Positions 61,509 to 64,000 of a stretch of 64,000 bases of DNA are shown here, piece by piece (within the stretch, counting starts at the first letter, position 1; the number at the start of each line of letters is the position of its first letter). The translations under genes were made by a program, and so were the position numbers. The stretch comes from Alistipes_A hominis (GTDB lineage Bacteria > Bacteroidota > Bacteroidia > Bacteroidales > Rikenellaceae): the NCBI RefSeq assembly GCF_014288115.1, contig NZ_JACOOK010000001.1, positions 248,001 to 312,000 of the forward strand. Direction: 5' to 3'. Below the pieces are notes generated by a model. The model saw only the letters and a program-made list of their open reading frames with translations. It did no database searches and was not told where the DNA came from.

Positions 61509-61563
61509 AAACTATTTTATGGAAAAATGGTATACGCGATGAAAGAAAAACAAAACCGTTTTG

Positions 61564-61571
61564 TAACTTTG
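61564..61571 (+). promoter_or_regulatory. -7 promoter box of the muramidase-nadB unit
   Basis: TAACTTTG matches TAnnTTTG. It lies 93 bp before the chosen muramidase ATG at 61664, supporting that start over the longer open frame. Confidence 0.5.
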
Positions 61572-61663
61572 CGCACCCGGACAAGGTCGAAACAAACGTC
61601 GGAATACGCAGAGCCCCTATCCGGCCAATATTTAACAAGGCGCTTAACGCCGAAAATTCTTTT

Positions 61664-62341
61664 ATGCCGAACGTTCGATATTACATTTTCCTGCTGGGTA
61701 TGCTGTTTCTCGCGCCGGCCTGCCGCGAAAAGACCGCGAGCGATTTCGAAATCTGGGGACTGGATGTCTCGCGGCACCAGCAAAATGTCAACTGGGAAAA
61801 AGTCATCGAAAGCGAAAAACCTTATTTCGTACTGATCAAGGCCACCGAAGGAACGCTGATCGTCGATCCGACCTACGAACAGCACCGCAAAGAACTCGAA
61901 AAGGCAGGTATCCCGTGGGGAGCCTATCATTTTTTCGGACACCGCACCTCCGGCAAGGAGCAGGCGCGGAATTTTATTAAAACGGCCAAACTACAAAAGG
62001 GGAACTTCCTTCCGGTGCTCGACATCGAACCGCACCGTTTCATGACCGATCCGAAAAAAATGGTCCGAGAGGCGAAAGCCTTTTGCAACGAAATCAAACG
62101 CTATTACGGAACCAATCCGATCATATACTGCTCGACGAATTTTTACGAAACATACCTGCACGGAGACTTCAAGGCAAAAAACTACCCGCTTTGGATCGCC
62201 GATTACCGCGGGTGCCCCGAGCTGGACTGGCAAATCTGGCAGCATACCGATTCGCATACGATTTCCGGCATACGGCGCAAGGTCGACCGGAACGTCTTCC
62301 GAGGCAGTGAACAAGAACTTCAAAAGCTGATTTTGCAATGA
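61664..62341 (+). CDS. GH25 muramidase-like lipoprotein
   Basis: 225 aa from the ATG at 61664; the frame is open to 61460 but the extra residues precede the signal peptide. Lipoprotein signal FLLGMLFLAPACREK. GH25 motifs: WGLDVSRHQ (Asp of strand 1), FVLIKATEGTLIVDPTYEQH, WGAYHFFGHRTSG, PVLDIEPHRF (catalytic Asp/Glu), IIYCSTNFYETYL and PLWIADYRG. It cleaves MurNAc-GlcNAc bonds in the cell wall, or resembles such enzymes. Its stop overlaps the start of nadB by an ATGA, so the two are translated together, which is unusual for these functions. Confidence 0.88.
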   Translation: MPNVRYYIFLLGMLFLAPACREKTASDFEIWGLDVSRHQQNVNWEKVIESEKPYFVLIKATEGTLIVDPTYEQHRKELEKAGIPWGAYHFFGHRTSGKEQARNFIKTAKLQKGNFLPVLDIEPHRFMTDPKKMVREAKAFCNEIKRYYGTNPIIYCSTNFYETYLHGDFKAKNYPLWIADYRGCPELDWQIWQHTDSHTISGIRRKVDRNVFRGSEQELQKLILQ

Positions 62342-63915
62342 ATATAGAAACGGATTTTCTGGTCGTCGGCAGCGGTATCGCCGGACTCAGCTTCGCGCTG
62401 AAAGCCGCCGAATACGGAAAGGTAATGATCGTTACCAAAGGCGAGCTCGGCGAATGCAACACGGATTACGCGCAGGGCGGCATCGCATCGGTAATGTACG
62501 ATCCCGATACGTTCGAGAAACACATCCACGACACGCTGGTGTGCGGCGCGGGCATTTGCGACCGGGCGGCGGTCGAACAGGTCGTGACGCATGCGCCGAC
62601 GGTCATCAAACAACTGATCCACTGGGGCGCGAAATTCGACAAGGACGGCTCGGGACGCTACGAACTGGCCCGCGAAGGAGGGCACAGCGAGCACCGCATC
62701 CTGCACCACAAAGACATCACCGGCCACGAGATCGAACGCGCGCTGATGCGCCGCGTCAAGCGCCACCACAACATCGAAATCTACGAGCATCATTTCGCGG
62801 TCGACATCCTGACGCAGCACCACCTGGGCAAGTTGGTCAAAAAAAGCACGCCGGACATCACCTGCTTCGGCGCTTACGTGCTGAATCTGAAAAAGCATGA
62901 AATCTATACGGTGCTGGCCAAAATAACGGTCATGGCCACCGGCGGGGTCGGCAATATTTACCATACGACGACCAACCCGGCCGTAGCGACCGGCGACGGC
63001 ATCGCGATGGTACACCGCGCGAAGGGAGCGGTCGAAAACATGCAGTTCCTGCAGTTCCACCCGACCTCGCTGTACAACCCCGGCGAACGGCCGTCGTTTC
63101 TGATCAGCGAGGCGATGCGCGGGTTCGGCGCGCTGCTCAGGCTGCAAAACGGCAAGGAGTTCATGCACAAATACCACCCGATGGGGTCGCTCGCGCCGCG
63201 CGACGTTGTGGCGCGCAGCATCGACCACGAAATGAAAATATCGGGCGACGAATTCGTTTACCTCGACATCACGCACAAAGACCCGAAAGAGGTCATCAAC
63301 CACTTCCCGAACATTTATCAGAAATGCCTGTCGGTCGGCATCGACCTGACCAAGGATATGATCCCGGTCGTGCCGGCGGCGCATTACTGCTGCGGCGGCG
63401 TGAAGGTCAACCTGAACGGGGAGTCGTCGATCCGGCACCTGTACGCGCTCGGCGAAACCTCTTCGACCGGTCTGCACGGCGGCAACCGCCTGGCGTCGAA
63501 TTCGCTGATGGAAGCCGCCGTCTATGCCGACGTAGCGGCGCAGCACGCCATCTCGCTGCTGAATACGATCGAGTTGCAGCGCAATATTCCGGCCTGGGAC
63601 TACGAAGGCACGGCCATCCCGGAAGAGATGGCACTGATTACGCAGAATTACAAGGAGATGCAGCTGATCATGAGTAATTATGTCGGCATCGTGCGCTCGA
63701 ACCTGCGGCTCGAACGGGCCAAACGCCGCCTCGAAATCATTTTCAAAGAGACCGAGGAGTTGTACCTGAAATCGACCCTCAGTCAGCACCTGTGCGAACT
63801 GCGCAACATGATCGCCGTGGGCTATCTGATCATCAAGCAAGCCGAGGCGATGCACGAAAGCGTCGGGCTGCACTACTCGATCGACTATCCGGCCAAACCC
63901 GTAAACATGGAATAA
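62338..63915 (+). CDS. nadB: L-aspartate oxidase
   Basis: 525 aa. FAD-binding N-terminus VVGSGIAGLSFALKAAEYGK, then TDYAQGGIASVMY, EGGHSEHRILHHKDITGHEI (catalytic/His region), FHPTSLYNPGERPSFLISEA and a GLHGGNRLASNSLMEAAVYA near the C-terminal third. It oxidises aspartate to iminoaspartate for NAD biosynthesis; the partner nadA is not in view. It starts within the muramidase stop (ATGA) and ends in a TAATG overlap with the next gene. Cytoplasmic. Confidence 0.97.
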   Translation: MNIETDFLVVGSGIAGLSFALKAAEYGKVMIVTKGELGECNTDYAQGGIASVMYDPDTFEKHIHDTLVCGAGICDRAAVEQVVTHAPTVIKQLIHWGAKFDKDGSGRYELAREGGHSEHRILHHKDITGHEIERALMRRVKRHHNIEIYEHHFAVDILTQHHLGKLVKKSTPDITCFGAYVLNLKKHEIYTVLAKITVMATGGVGNIYHTTTNPAVATGDGIAMVHRAKGAVENMQFLQFHPTSLYNPGERPSFLISEAMRGFGALLRLQNGKEFMHKYHPMGSLAPRDVVARSIDHEMKISGDEFVYLDITHKDPKEVINHFPNIYQKCLSVGIDLTKDMIPVVPAAHYCCGGVKVNLNGESSIRHLYALGETSSTGLHGGNRLASNSLMEAAVYADVAAQHAISLLNTIELQRNIPAWDYEGTAIPEEMALITQNYKEMQLIMSNYVGIVRSNLRLERAKRRLEIIFKETEELYLKSTLSQHLCELRNMIAVGYLIIKQAEAMHESVGLHYSIDYPAKPVNME

Positions 63916-64000
63916 TGTTCAGAATAACCGCCTTTCTACTGTGCGCGCTGGCGCTGCTCGGCTCGTGCGCGAACGAACGGCAGGACGACCGGACGGCCGA
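63915..64000 (+). CDS. Start of a lipoprotein gene (cut by window edge)
   Basis: The ATG at 63915 overlaps the nadB stop (TAATG). The visible 28 residues read FRITAFLLCALALLGSCANE, a lipoprotein signal with Cys at about residue 18, followed by polar residues. The remainder lies beyond the window. Third gene of the muramidase-nadB transcript. Confidence 0.6.
   Translation, partial: MFRITAFLLCALALLGSCANERQDDRTA

Overview
The window reads as a chromosomal segment of a gut-type Bacteroidota, most likely an Alistipes/Rikenellaceae-like member of the Bacteroidales. The taxon is an inference. It rests on promoters of the Bacteroidota form (TTTG, about 19-21 bp, TAnnTTTG) seen at many genes, A-rich leaders instead of strong Shine-Dalgarno sites, TonB-dependent receptors, many secreted lipoproteins, DUF1080 and six-bladed propeller proteins, a plant-type acyl-ACP thioesterase, and a moderately GC-rich core with AT-richer accessory patches.

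Layout. 1-2.2 kb: CzcA/CzcB heavy-metal efflux genes (czcA runs off the left edge) plus a small His/Cys secreted protein. 2.3-6.4 kb: a guanidinium-type SMR exporter, a membrane metallophosphoesterase, a NAGPA-type protein and an ABC-F ATPase. 6.5-18.5 kb: secreted glycosidase-like proteins, a six-bladed propeller lipoprotein, DUF1080, acyl-ACP thioesterase, an 18-cysteine secreted mini-protein, an EamA/GNAT/DUF2148/M24 operon, and a GH78-like rhamnosidase. 18.8-22.9 kb: gadB-gadC-glsA, a complete glutamine to glutamate to GABA acid-resistance unit. 23-30.5 kb: an EamA transporter, a candidate small RNA, the mutL-rhomboid-DUF1080-EEP operon and grpE-dnaJ. 30.8-35.6 kb: an outer-membrane beta-barrel protein, YccF, a lipoprotein and an Fe-type alcohol dehydrogenase.

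35.7-46.9 kb is the accessory, decaying part. It holds 1.5 kb of AT-rich sequence without a convincing gene, a LanC (lanthionine cyclase) gene reduced to its two ends, one intact and one broken macroglobulin/plug-type protein, an orphan fragment, two uncharacterised secreted proteins, a large hybrid histidine kinase with a periplasmic-binding sensor, and a degraded recombinase-like fossil. I read it as the scar of a peptide (lanthipeptide-type) biosynthesis or mobile island.

46.9-64 kb returns to core genes: htpG, a strong candidate structured ncRNA (49.15-49.3 kb) with its own promoter and U-tract, an esterase/SMP-30 fusion, guaB, rex with an FAD-synthetase-only ribF, a HAD phosphatase, a leukocidin-like lipoprotein, a K+-channel-like protein with an altered filter, a TonB receptor, a GH25 muramidase overlapping nadB, and a lipoprotein start at the right edge.

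The signals I would check first are the LanC/macroglobulin graveyard, the ncRNA upstream of 49339, the 18-Cys secreted protein, the short RibF, and the degenerate motifs in ABC-F, MutL and the K+ channel. All family calls come from reading translated sequence and motifs; no database search was run.
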